Made by a program: the position numbers and the translations under genes
Notes under the pieces: generated by a model
Databases searched by the model: none
What the model saw: the letters and a program-made list of their open reading frames with translations, nothing else
What the model was told of the DNA's origin: nothing
Shown here: positions 1 to 7,341 of the stretch, piece after piece
Numbering within the stretch: position 1 is the stretch's first letter
Layout of the letters: each line of letters opens with the position of its first letter
Origin: Rhabdothermincola sp036846205
Lineage (GTDB): Bacteria > Actinomycetota > Acidimicrobiia > Acidimicrobiales > Acidimicrobilacustridaceae
DNA: 33,309 nucleotides
Direction: 5' to 3'
NCBI RefSeq assembly: GCF_036846205.1
Contig: NZ_DAIUCK010000024.1
Span: 1 to 33,309 of the forward strand

Positions 1-1
1 C

Positions 2-562
2 GCCGCCGCTGAAGGGGTGGCGATCGCCACGTTCGCCCTCCTCCGCTGGGACCGCACGGCGAGCCATACCGACGTCGCGTCGGGCCCCCAGCCGGACCGA
101 ACGGAGACCTTCGCGGAGGTCGGCGCCGAGATCCCTGCCAACACCTCCCGAGGCGCCCCCGTCCTCCCCGAGCCGACCGGTTCCGGCGAGGAGCGCACCA
201 CGGAGGCGGCGCCGATCGGCGAGTCCCAGCTCGGGTTCTTCACCAACCCTGCGGATCTCCGCGACGCGGTGCGCGCTGCCTATGGGCCGGTCGGGGCGGC
301 AGCCGCGACGCCGAGCACGACCGGCTCAGGTGGAGGAGCCTCCGACCTTTCCGCGACCACGGCCATGATGGGCCCGTCCCCTTGCGCACCGGTCACCAAC
401 GCCACCGATTCGTCGCTCGGCCCATGGGTGTATGCCGCTGGCGTGACCTACCGGGGCGTGCCGGCGTACGTCGACGTGTTCGCTCCCGGCGACGGCTCTC
501 CTGAGGTCGTGATGGTCACGGCGGTGGAAGGATGCCGCATCCTCGAGCGCTTCACGCTCTGA
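2..562 (+). CDS. C-terminal part of a membrane-anchored, possibly anti-sigma-like protein (5' partial)
   Basis: The reading frame is open from the window edge, so the true start lies upstream. The first visible residues (about VAIATFALLRW) look like the end of a transmembrane helix. About 100 residues rich in Ala, Ser, Thr, Pro, Gly and Glu follow, as in an extracytoplasmic linker. The last 60 residues form a compact domain with two cysteines (in PCAPVT and EGCRIL) around alternating hydrophobic strands (YAAGVTYRGVPAYVDVF). In mycobacteria the position just before trxB holds an anti-sigma factor paired with SigM, so a membrane anti-sigma role is a context-based guess. No anti-sigma zinc motif is visible because the N-terminus is missing. 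The function is otherwise not recognised. Confidence 0.7.
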   Translation, partial: AAAEGVAIATFALLRWDRTASHTDVASGPQPDRTETFAEVGAEIPANTSRGAPVLPEPTGSGEERTTEAAPIGESQLGFFTNPADLRDAVRAAYGPVGAAAATPSTTGSGGGASDLSATTAMMGPSPCAPVTNATDSSLGPWVYAAGVTYRGVPAYVDVFAPGDGSPEVVMVTAVEGCRILERFTL

Positions 563-578
563 TTCCCCCGCCACTCCC

Positions 579-600
579 CACCGCTCCCTCGTCGGCGGTG
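579..600 (+). terminator. Possible hairpin terminator after the first gene
   Basis: CACCGC (579-584) and GCGGTG (595-600) can pair as a 6-bp stem with a 10-nt loop, 17 nt after the upstream stop codon. There is no T tract, so termination is uncertain. Confidence 0.3.
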
Positions 601-639
601 CGTGCCGTGCCGGCGGCGAAGCTCGCCACCTTTCGGCAC

Positions 640-645
640 TAGGAT
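640..645 (+). promoter_or_regulatory. Possible -10 box of a leaderless promoter
   Basis: TAGGAT lies 7 nt before the ATG at 653, so transcription could begin at the start codon itself. The AGGA inside this stretch could alternatively act as a ribosome-binding site. The same arrangement recurs at several other genes in the window. Confidence 0.35.
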
Positions 646-652
646 CGCCGGC

Positions 653-988
653 ATGGCGAGCCCGGCCGATCGCGCGGTCCCGATGGCCGACCGGTCCTCC
701 CCGGCGGACGACTGGCCTGCCCAGGCGACGGACGCCATCGTCAACGTGGTCGACCAGGTCCGCGACAAGACCACGGGGCCGATCCTCACCGCCTCGCGGG
801 CGCTGGTCTTCGGGTTGATCACGTTCTTGCTCGCCACCATCGTCGTGGTCCTGGTGATCGTCGCGATGTTGCGACTGCTCAACGAGTTGCTGCCGGCCGT
901 CTGGCTCACCTACCTGATCGTCGGGGTGTTCTTCACCGGGGTCGGGGCGATCCTGTTCCGGAAGCGGCACGCGCCGCCCTATCTCTGA
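653..988 (+). CDS. Small two-TM membrane protein, holin-like in appearance
   Basis: This 111-residue protein has a hydrophilic N-terminus of about 45 residues (MASPADRAVPMADRS...), then two predicted membrane helices: about 25 residues from ALVFGLITFLLATIVVVLVI, and about 20 residues from VWLTYLIVGVFFTGVGAIL. It ends in a short basic tail (FRKRHAPPYL). I chose ATG 653 because AGGA sits 8 nt upstream and a -10-like TAGGAT lies just before it. A GTG at 602 in the same frame would add 17 low-quality residues, and ATG 683 has no ribosome-binding site. It resembles small actinobacterial membrane proteins annotated as phage-holin-like, but no function can be read from the sequence. It lies between a probable anti-sigma-like gene and trxB. 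Confidence 0.7.
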   Translation: MASPADRAVPMADRSSPADDWPAQATDAIVNVVDQVRDKTTGPILTASRALVFGLITFLLATIVVVLVIVAMLRLLNELLPAVWLTYLIVGVFFTGVGAILFRKRHAPPYL

Positions 989-1084
989 CGGATACCCCCT
1001 GGGGAATAGCTCGGGCCCACGACCCGTTGGCGGGGACACCTCCGTGACCAGTTGCCAGGAGCACTGCACCGTGGAAGGACTCAC

Positions 1085-2050
1085 ATGACGACCGACGTAC
1101 GTAACGTCATCATCATCGGCTCCGGTCCCGCGGGCCTGACCGCGGCCATCTACACCGCCAGGGCCAACCTCCACCCCCTCGTGATCGAGGGTGAGCCGTC
1201 ATCGACCAGCGATCAACCCGGTGGCCAGCTCATGCTCACCACCGAAGTCGAGAACTTTCCCGGTTTCCCGGAAGGCATCATGGGCCCCGAGCTGATGGCC
1301 CGGTTCCGTGAGCAGGCCCTGCGGTTCGGAGCAGAGATCGTCACCGAACGGGTCACCAGAGTCGACCTGTCGAGCAGGCCGTTCGGGATCTGGGTGGGTG
1401 ACCCCGAAGCCGAACAGCCCACCTACCGCAGCCGCGCCGTCATCGTGTCCACCGGGGCCCGCTCGCTCATGCTGGGCCTCGAGGGTGAGCGACGCCTGCT
1501 CGGGCACGGCGTTTCGACCTGTGCCACCTGCGACGGTTTTTTCTTCCGGGGTCAGCACATCGCGGTCGTGGGGGGTGGCGATTCGGCGGTCGAAGAGGCC
1601 ACCTTCCTCACCAAGTTCGCCGAGAAGGTCACGCTCATCCACCGGCGTGACGAGCTTCGGGCCTCGAAGATCATGCAGGAGCGAGCCTTCGCCAACCCCA
1701 AGATCGAGATCCTCTGGAACCACGTGGTCGAGGAGGTGCTGGGGACGACCACCGTCGAGGGTCTCAAGGTTCGCAACGTCATCACCGGCGAGATCTCCGA
1801 GCTGGCCGTGACCGGCCTGTTCGTGGCCATCGGCCACCAGCCCAACACCGATCTGTTCAAGGGACAGCTGGAGATGGAAGACACGGGGTACCTGATCACC
1901 CGCGAGGGCACCCGCACCAACGTCGAGGGGGTCTTCGCGTGCGGTGACGTCCAGGACCACGTGTACCGCCAGGCGATCACCGCGGCCGGCTCAGGCTGCA
2001 TGGCCGCCATCGATGCCGAGCGGTGGCTGGACGCACAGCCCCATCCATGA
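1085..2050 (+). CDS. trxB: Thioredoxin-disulfide reductase
   Basis: This 321-residue flavoenzyme transfers electrons from NADPH through FAD to thioredoxin in the cytoplasm. The FAD-binding GSGPAGLTA motif is at residues 12-20, the redox-active CATC motif at about 146-149, the NADPH-binding GGGDSA at about 163-168, and the C-terminal FAD motif (ACGDVQD) about 30 residues from the end. The length fits the low-molecular-weight bacterial family. ATG 1085 follows GGAAGG (1073-1078) at good spacing; a frame extension to 1052 has no support. Its substrate gene trxA is next, 115 bp downstream on the same strand, the usual actinobacterial arrangement near the origin. Confidence 0.97.
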   Translation: MTTDVRNVIIIGSGPAGLTAAIYTARANLHPLVIEGEPSSTSDQPGGQLMLTTEVENFPGFPEGIMGPELMARFREQALRFGAEIVTERVTRVDLSSRPFGIWVGDPEAEQPTYRSRAVIVSTGARSLMLGLEGERRLLGHGVSTCATCDGFFFRGQHIAVVGGGDSAVEEATFLTKFAEKVTLIHRRDELRASKIMQERAFANPKIEILWNHVVEEVLGTTTVEGLKVRNVITGEISELAVTGLFVAIGHQPNTDLFKGQLEMEDTGYLITREGTRTNVEGVFACGDVQDHVYRQAITAAGSGCMAAIDAERWLDAQPHP

Positions 2051-2165
2051 CCGGTTCGGCATCGCGCTACGGTGAGCGCTGCGATGGCGCGCCGGCGCTC
2101 ACGGAATGCCGCCCGCGGTCTGCACGTTGGTGTGATTCCCGCTCGTAGCCCAGAAGGATCCAGTG

Positions 2166-2489
2166 ATGTCCGTACCCGTCACCACGCTCTCCGACGCCAC
2201 CTTCGACGAAGAGGTACTCGGGGCCGATCAGCCGGTCCTCGTCGATTTCTGGGCCGAGTGGTGCGGCCCCTGCAAAATGATCGCCCCAGTCCTCGAGGAG
2301 ATCGCCACCGAACACCCCGGTCTGCGGGTCACCAAACTCAACGTGGACGACAACCCTGACATCCCGCTCCGCTTTTCGGTGATGAGTATCCCGACGCTTA
2401 TCGTTTTCAAAGATGGCAAGGAGGCGGCCCGTATCGTCGGAGCTAGAGGCAAGGCGCAACTCCTACAGGAGTTGAGTCAGTTCCTCTGA
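2166..2489 (+). CDS. trxA: Thioredoxin
   Basis: This is a 107-residue thioredoxin with the canonical active site WCGPCK (residues 32-37, cysteines 33 and 36) after FWAE, and the cis-proline loop SIPTLIVFKDG in the second half. It reduces protein disulfides and is recycled by the reductase encoded just upstream. ATG 2166 is preferred over the adjacent GTG 2163 because AGAAGGA (2152-2158) lies 7 nt before the ATG. The gap to trxB contains no other gene. It could be expressed with trxB or from its own promoter. Confidence 0.96.
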   Translation: MSVPVTTLSDATFDEEVLGADQPVLVDFWAEWCGPCKMIAPVLEEIATEHPGLRVTKLNVDDNPDIPLRFSVMSIPTLIVFKDGKEAARIVGARGKAQLLQELSQFL

Positions 2490-2517
2490 ACCTCGCGGGT
2501 CAACCTCACCCCGACTG

Positions 2518-3543
2518 ATGAGCGCGGGGGTTCTGGTGTCTGAGCGTCCCACCTCGGCGAGCCCGACCACCCTTCCGTTGCTGCCCAACGCCTGCGGCGA
2601 AGCGGTGCGCGACCTCCAGCGGCGGCTCACTGCGCTGGGCCACGAGATCGATCCCGGCGAGGTGGGAACCTTCGGTCCGAGTACCGAACGGGCCGTGCGG
2701 CGATTCCAGGAGAGCCGGGGTCTCCTGGTCAACGGCTCGTGCGATGCACCGACGTGGGCGGCGTTGGTGGAAGCCGGCTACCGGCTCGGTGATCGGCTGC
2801 TCTACCACCGCAACCCGATGCTCCGCGGCGATGACGTGGCCGATCTCCAGTTGCGACTCGGAGCGCTGGGATTCGACGCTGGCCGCGTGGACGGCATTTT
2901 CGGTCCCAACACCGAAGCCGCATTGAAAGACTTCCAGCGCAACACCGGCCTGACGACCGACGGGGTCTGCGGGCGCGATGTACTCGCCACGCTCGAGCGG
3001 CTCGGCGGCCGCGTCGATCACAACTCGAGCGTTGCTGGGGTCCGCGAACGTGACCGCCTCCGGCACTCGCCACGTGCGCTCCACGGTCGACGACTAGCGA
3101 TCGGCGACGGGGGTGGGCTGGAGGTGGTGGTCACCGCCATGGCCAGGGATCTGCAGGCCAAGGGGGCGGTGGTGGCCGTACTCAACCATCCTGACCCGTC
3201 AATCCACGCCCGGGAAGCAAACGAGTTCGACGCTGATGTCTACCTCGGTCTCGGCTTCGGTGACCAGGACCTCTGCCAGTGCACCTACTACGCCACGACA
3301 GGCTTTGAGAGCGCCGGTGGGCATCATCTCGCCGACGTCCTCACCACCACCCTCCACCAGCAAGCAGGACTCCCCGTTGCTGAGAGCCGGGCGATGCGGC
3401 TGCCGATCCTCCGGGAGACCCGGATGCCCGCCGTGATGTGCTACCTCGGACCAGTGGATCAGGTGGTCGTGGGCACCGCCACCGTCGCCGAAGCCTTGGT
3501 CACCGGGTTGGTCCATTGGGTGGAGGATCCCGTCGTCACGTGA
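2518..3543 (+). CDS. cwlM: CwlM-like cell-wall regulator: two peptidoglycan-binding domains plus a degenerate amidase_3 domain
   Basis: This 341-residue protein has no signal peptide. Two PG_binding_1 repeats are visible, at about residues 25-90 (VRDLQRRLTALGH...GTFGPSTERAVRRFQ) and 100-165 (VADLQLRLGALGF...GIFGPNTEAALKDFQ). An N-acetylmuramoyl-L-alanine amidase_3-like domain follows from about 195 to the end. The zinc and catalytic positions look lost: the usual DPGHGG is IGDGGG, the usual SIHAN-type histidine is in LGLGFGD, and the final catalytic Glu region reads MPAVMCYLGP. Mycobacterial CwlM, also between trxA and parB, is a cytoplasmic non-enzymatic regulator of peptidoglycan precursor synthesis through MurA. 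Position, domain order, lack of export signal and dead active site all fit that role. The start has no clear ribosome-binding site. Confidence 0.85.
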   Translation: MSAGVLVSERPTSASPTTLPLLPNACGEAVRDLQRRLTALGHEIDPGEVGTFGPSTERAVRRFQESRGLLVNGSCDAPTWAALVEAGYRLGDRLLYHRNPMLRGDDVADLQLRLGALGFDAGRVDGIFGPNTEAALKDFQRNTGLTTDGVCGRDVLATLERLGGRVDHNSSVAGVRERDRLRHSPRALHGRRLAIGDGGGLEVVVTAMARDLQAKGAVVAVLNHPDPSIHAREANEFDADVYLGLGFGDQDLCQCTYYATTGFESAGGHHLADVLTTTLHQQAGLPVAESRAMRLPILRETRMPAVMCYLGPVDQVVVGTATVAEALVTGLVHWVEDPVVT

Positions 3544-3597
3544 ACCGGTCCGTTCGCCCAGGACTCCCTCATGTGACAGATGCCACTGAAGTCGAAC

Positions 3598-3635
3598 GGT
3601 TGACCACAGGGTTTGTCACAGGTTGTGGATCAACC
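3598..3635. terminator. Long hairpin between the convergent cwlM and parB genes
   Basis: GGTTGACCACA (3598-3608) pairs with TGTGGATCAACC (3624-3635): 11 base pairs with a single bulged A and a 15-nt loop. It sits in the 124-bp gap between two convergent stop codons, so a bidirectional terminator is the simplest reading. There is no T tract on either side. Both arms also resemble DnaA boxes. Confidence 0.45.
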
Positions 3636-3667
3636 AGAGCATCGCGCGGTCACGAGGGGTCGGCGTT

Positions 3668-4582
3668 TCAGCTCGTTCCCGCCGTGATCACCCCGTAGAT
3701 TCGCTCAAGATCGTCAAGGGTGGCGAACTCGATGATCACCCTCCCCCGATCGGCGCCGAGTGTGACTTTCACCCTGGTGTCGAGACGATCCGCGAGCAGG
3801 GCCTCGAGTTCCAGGATGGCAGCGGGCCTGGTCTCGCCCGGTTCGCGTGGGGTCGATGTCTCGACCGGTGGGGTGACCGGGCCTGCACCATCCGTCGTCG
3901 ACGGCTCGTCGCCTTGCACCTGCCGGCGCACCAGCTCCTCGACCTCTCGCACCGTCAACTCCTCAGCCACGGCCAACCGGGCCAGCTCTTCCTGGAAGGC
4001 CTGATCCGGCACGCCGAGGATGGCTCGAGCGTGGCCCGCGGAGAGCCGACCCTCCGCCACGAGCTTCTGGACCGCTCCTGGCAACTGGAGCAATCGAATC
4101 GTGTTCGCCACCGCCGATCGGCTCTTGCCCACTCGGGTCGCCACCTGATCCTGGGTGAGTGAGAAGTCATCGATGAGCTGCTGGTATGCCGCCGCCTCTT
4201 CCAGCGGGTTCAAATCCTCTCGATGCAGGTTCTCAACCAGCGCTTGCTCCAGCGACTGTTCGCTCTGCACCGTGCGGACCAACGCAGGGATGGTCGACAG
4301 GCCTGCCCTCTGCGCTGCTCGCCATCGCCGTTCACCGGCGATCAGCTCGTACAAATCGGTGCCAGCAGGACGGACCAGGATCGGCTGCAGGACGCCGACC
4401 TCCCGAATGGACGCGGTCAGCGAGGCCAGTGCCTCCTCATCGAAATGTGAACGGGGTTGGTATCGGTTGGGCTCGATCTGGCTGATCGAGAGTTCCCGGA
4501 GTTGGGGACCTCCGTCCCTCGCATCCTCTGAGGCGGGAATCAGCGCCCCGAGGCCCTTACCCAACCCGCTGCGCCGCGCCAC
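3668..4582 (-). CDS. parB: Chromosome-partitioning protein ParB
   Basis: This 304-residue DNA-binding CTPase loads at parS and spreads to organise the origin region for segregation with ParA. The N-terminus VARRSGLGKGLGALIP is the typical ParA-interacting start. The ParB/Srx domain carries GERRWRAAQRAG (the CTP-binding GERRxRA box), and the helix-turn-helix is seen in LTQDQVATRVGKSRSAV. The C-terminal part (LEALLADRLDTRVKV) is the dimerisation region. I chose GTG 4582 because a perfect AAGGAGGT (4587-4594 on the other strand) precedes it and the resulting N-terminus matches the family. The frame stays open to 4621 but that extension lies inside parA. The gene overlaps the end of parA by 26 nt, so the two are translationally coupled. 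Confidence 0.96.
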   Translation of the reverse strand: MARRSGLGKGLGALIPASEDARDGGPQLRELSISQIEPNRYQPRSHFDEEALASLTASIREVGVLQPILVRPAGTDLYELIAGERRWRAAQRAGLSTIPALVRTVQSEQSLEQALVENLHREDLNPLEEAAAYQQLIDDFSLTQDQVATRVGKSRSAVANTIRLLQLPGAVQKLVAEGRLSAGHARAILGVPDQAFQEELARLAVAEELTVREVEELVRRQVQGDEPSTTDGAGPVTPPVETSTPREPGETRPAAILELEALLADRLDTRVKVTLGADRGRVIIEFATLDDLERIYGVITAGTS

Positions 4583-5576
4583 CGCTGACCTCCTTCGCCA
4601 GCTCCCGGTAGGCGATCGCACCTCGGGAACTCGGATCGAACGTGATGATGGGTTGACCGAACGATGGGGCCTCGGACAACCGCACCGTGCGCGGCACTAC
4701 CTGCCGCAACACCTTGTCGCCGAAATGGGCCCGTACCTCGCTGGCCACCTGATCCGCCAACTTTGTGCGAGCATCGAACATGACCAGCACGATGGCGCTG
4801 ACCTCGAGGTCGGGATTCAGGTTCCGTTGCACCAGATCGACGTTTCGGAGCAGCTGACCCAAACCCTCCAGTGCGTAGTACTCGCACTGGATCGGCACCA
4901 GCACCTCCGACGCCGCCGCAAAGGCGTTCACCGTGAGTAGACCAAGCGATGGTGGGCAGTCGATCAGGATGTAGTCGTAGTCGTCACGGACTTCCCGCAC
5001 TGCCTTGCGGAGCTTCAACTCCCGGCTGAATGCCGGAACAAGTTCGATCTCGGCCCCTGCGAGATCCAGGCTAGCGGGAGCCACGAACAGCCCTCGGACC
5101 GACGACCCCTCGATGCAGTCATCGAGGGGGACGTCGTTGATGATCACGTCGTACATCGAGGCATCGAGGGCCCGGATGTTGATACCGAGCCCGGTCGAGG
5201 CGTTCCCTTGCGGATCGAGATCGATGACGAGCGTGCGGTAGCCCAGCTCGGCCAGGCACGCACCCAGGTTCACCGCGGTGGTCGTCTTCCCCACCCCGCC
5301 CTTCTGGTTGGCGATCGCGATCACCCGGGGTAATGGGCGACGAACCGTGGCCGGTGCTCCTGCCTCGATGATCCGCTCGGCGAGATCGATGTCCCCGGGC
5401 AGGTCAATGGCGGGTTCCGGTGACGAGTCCACCCGGTCGACGTCGCGATCCGACGGTTCGTCGGCCAGGGTCGGCTTGGGGTCGGCCACCGCAGCCTGGC
5501 TCGGTTGTCCAGGCAAAAACCTGCTCAGGATGCCGAAGGCGGGGCGTCCACCGCTTCCGCTGGATTCGGGGGTCAC
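4557..5576 (-). CDS. parA: Chromosome-partitioning ATPase ParA (Soj family)
   Basis: This Walker-type ATPase drives segregation of ParB-parS complexes along the nucleoid. The deviant Walker A motif KGGVGKTTT lies about 92 residues from the chosen start, DPQGNASTGLG follows, and the Walker B-like region is DYILIDCPPSLG. The core ends with the expected VPRTVRLSEAPSFGQPI. The first 80 or so residues are polar and low-complexity, a common actinobacterial extension. GTG 5576 is chosen (339 residues) because GGAAGGA (5583-5589) lies 6 nt upstream; a TTG at 5612 is open but has no ribosome-binding site. A parS site lies 48 bp upstream of this start, consistent with ParB acting beside its own operon. 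Confidence 0.95.
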   Translation of the reverse strand: MTPESSGSGGRPAFGILSRFLPGQPSQAAVADPKPTLADEPSDRDVDRVDSSPEPAIDLPGDIDLAERIIEAGAPATVRRPLPRVIAIANQKGGVGKTTTAVNLGACLAELGYRTLVIDLDPQGNASTGLGINIRALDASMYDVIINDVPLDDCIEGSSVRGLFVAPASLDLAGAEIELVPAFSRELKLRKAVREVRDDYDYILIDCPPSLGLLTVNAFAAASEVLVPIQCEYYALEGLGQLLRNVDLVQRNLNPDLEVSAIVLVMFDARTKLADQVASEVRAHFGDKVLRQVVPRTVRLSEAPSFGQPIITFDPSSRGAIAYRELAKEVSGGAAQRVG

Positions 5577-5624
5577 CGGTCCATCCTTCCTGTCGAACGG
5601 CGGCGTGGTCAAGCACCGTGGCGG

Positions 5625-5640
5625 TGTTTCACGTGGAACA
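5625..5640. promoter_or_regulatory. parS: parS site bound by ParB
   Basis: The sequence TGTTTCACGTGGAACA (minus strand TGTTCCACGTGAAACA) matches the conserved bacterial parS 16-mer TGTTNCACGTGAAACA in full. It lies between the parA start and the rsmG stop. I saw no second copy while reading the window, but did not run a systematic search. Confidence 0.95.
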
Positions 5641-5645
5641 TCCGG

Positions 5646-6284
5646 TCAGTGGAACAGCGGCCTCTTCGCCGGTATCCCGACCCGACGCGGGAAGCGCTCG
5701 GGACAGGGTCTCGTTTGCTTCAAGACTTGGATTCCGCGAACGACGCCTTCTGGTTGCAACCCCAACTCTGCCAGCTCCTCCGGTGGCCAGCGCCGCTTCT
5801 CCTCGGGGTGCGGCGGCTCGCTCACCAGCAGGTAACCGTCCCGTCGCAGGAAGCCCGTCGCGCACTCGGCGGTGACCGCCGGTGGCCCGAAGCTCCGAGC
5901 CACCACCAGATCGATCTGGTGACGGAGCTGCGCATCCCGGGACAGTAGCTCCGCACGGCCCCAGCGAACTGAGACCCGGTCGGCCAGACCAAGGGTGTTG
6001 ACAGCCTCGTGGAGGAACGCTGCTCGCCGCTCGCCGGCCTCGACCAAGACCCAGGTGAGCTCGGCATCGGCGACGGCGAGCGCCAGACCCGGCACTCCAC
6101 CGCCACTGCCCAGGTCAACAGCCCGGGCGAAAAGGGCTCCTCGTGCCCGAAGCTCGTCGATCCGGCTCCCGAAACGCTCCGCCTGTCGGACGTGCTCGTC
6201 CACGGGTCCGGGACCGAGAAACCCCCTGGCCCGTGCCTCCTCGAGCACCGCCAGCAGCGCTGCCCCTTCGGCGGACGGGCTCAC
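5646..6284 (-). CDS. rsmG: 16S rRNA (guanine527-N7)-methyltransferase RsmG
   Basis: This 212-residue enzyme methylates G527 of 16S rRNA using S-adenosylmethionine; its loss is a known route to low-level streptomycin resistance. The SAM-binding loop DLGSGGGVPGLALA lies at about residues 57-70. The C-terminal half has ARSFGPPAVTAECATGFLRRDGYLLVSE and ends with RRVGIPAKRPLF, the usual RsmG tail. The start is a GTG at 6284 after a GAGGG sequence. It sits between jag (49 bp upstream) and parA (69 bp downstream, with parS in the gap), its standard place near the origin. Confidence 0.95.
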   Translation of the reverse strand: MSPSAEGAALLAVLEEARARGFLGPGPVDEHVRQAERFGSRIDELRARGALFARAVDLGSGGGVPGLALAVADAELTWVLVEAGERRAAFLHEAVNTLGLADRVSVRWGRAELLSRDAQLRHQIDLVVARSFGPPAVTAECATGFLRRDGYLLVSEPPHPEEKRRWPPEELAELGLQPEGVVRGIQVLKQTRPCPERFPRRVGIPAKRPLFH

Positions 6285-6333
6285 TCGCGGCCCTCGCCGG
6301 TCGCAGAGGCGGATCGCAGGGAGTGGTCCGGGC

Positions 6334-7335
6334 TCAGGGCTGGGGAACGATGATGACTCGGCGACGAGGATCTTCGCCCTCGGAGAGCGTCGACACCCCG
6401 TCGATCGCGTTCACGGTGTCGTGGACGACCTTGCGATCGGCGGACCCCATCGGTTCGAGAGCCTTCTGCACCCCGGTCCGCTTGACTTCTTCAGCGACCG
6501 AGCGAGCGAACCGCTCCAGTGCCTGGCGGCGACGCTCACGGTATCCCGCCACATCCACGCGGAACCGTCCACGGTGAGCGCCGTGGGCCTGGCGCTGCAC
6601 CACAGTCCGAGCGAGCTCCTGCACTGCGACGAGCGTCTGGCCCTTGGGGCCGATCAACAAGCCCAGGTCGTCGCCTTCGATCCTCACTTCCAGGGTGTCA
6701 TCGTCGACGCGCACCTGCTGCACGTCTCCGTCGAGATCGAACGCGTCAAGCAAGCCCTCCAAGAAGGCCTCCACGATGTCCCCCTGCTCCTCCAAGGAGA
6801 CCTCCTCCACCGTCATGCCCGGGCCTCCTTCGTCGGGGCTGCTGGACTCCATGACTTGCTCTGACGGTACCGCACCAGCATCGCCTGCGCGCCCCGGTGC
6901 ACCTCGACCACCGCGTCCCCGCCGGCGAGACCGTCGTGTACTCGTCGCCGTGGCTCGTTTCCCTGGGGTTTCGGGGTTCTCGACGATCTCAGCATCGCCA
7001 GACTCGGTTGGGCGTTCCCGCCCCTGCTGAGGCGGGGCCTGGCCCGCCTGCTGCTGATTGACGGTCTTCGGTGACCGCACTCGCCCCTGCTCACGGCCGT
7101 TGTCACCGGCCGACCGCCCACGCCTCCGACGCTCACGGCGGTCGGCTTTCGGTCGAGGCTGGGTCGGCTTGACCCGGGCCCTCACCCGAGCCTCACGGCG
7201 AATCCGTCCGAAGAGCCCAGCCTTGGGCTCCTCGAGCACCTCGAACTCCGCGTCGCTCAGGTCGACGCCCAACTGGTCGAGGGCTCGGTCCTTCGCTTCG
7301 TCCACCGTTCGCCCGGTGGTCTCCACCCACTCCAA
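6334..7335 (-). CDS. jag: Jag/KhpB-type RNA-binding protein (Jag_N, KH and R3H domains)
   Basis: This 333-residue protein starts with a Jag_N domain (EWVETTGRTVDEAKDRALD, residues 2-20; Jag_N core to about 52, including PKAGLFGRIRREARV). A disordered, very Arg/Gln-rich linker (about 55-160) follows, then a KH domain with the GPKG loop at 229-232, then an R3H domain with DRKVVHD (Arg301, His305). Jag/KhpB proteins bind RNA and influence cell-wall growth and division. The start appears to be TTG 7335, because MEWVE is the family's usual N-terminus; a GTG at 7326 is possible. Only 6 nt separate it from the yidC stop, so they are co-transcribed. The linker is longer and more basic than in Firmicute Jag proteins. 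Confidence 0.93.
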   Translation of the reverse strand: MEWVETTGRTVDEAKDRALDQLGVDLSDAEFEVLEEPKAGLFGRIRREARVRARVKPTQPRPKADRRERRRRGRSAGDNGREQGRVRSPKTVNQQQAGQAPPQQGRERPTESGDAEIVENPETPGKRATATSTRRSRRRGRGGRGAPGRAGDAGAVPSEQVMESSSPDEGGPGMTVEEVSLEEQGDIVEAFLEGLLDAFDLDGDVQQVRVDDDTLEVRIEGDDLGLLIGPKGQTLVAVQELARTVVQRQAHGAHRGRFRVDVAGYRERRRQALERFARSVAEEVKRTGVQKALEPMGSADRKVVHDTVNAIDGVSTLSEGEDPRRRVIIVPQP

Positions 7336-7341
7336 CCTTGG

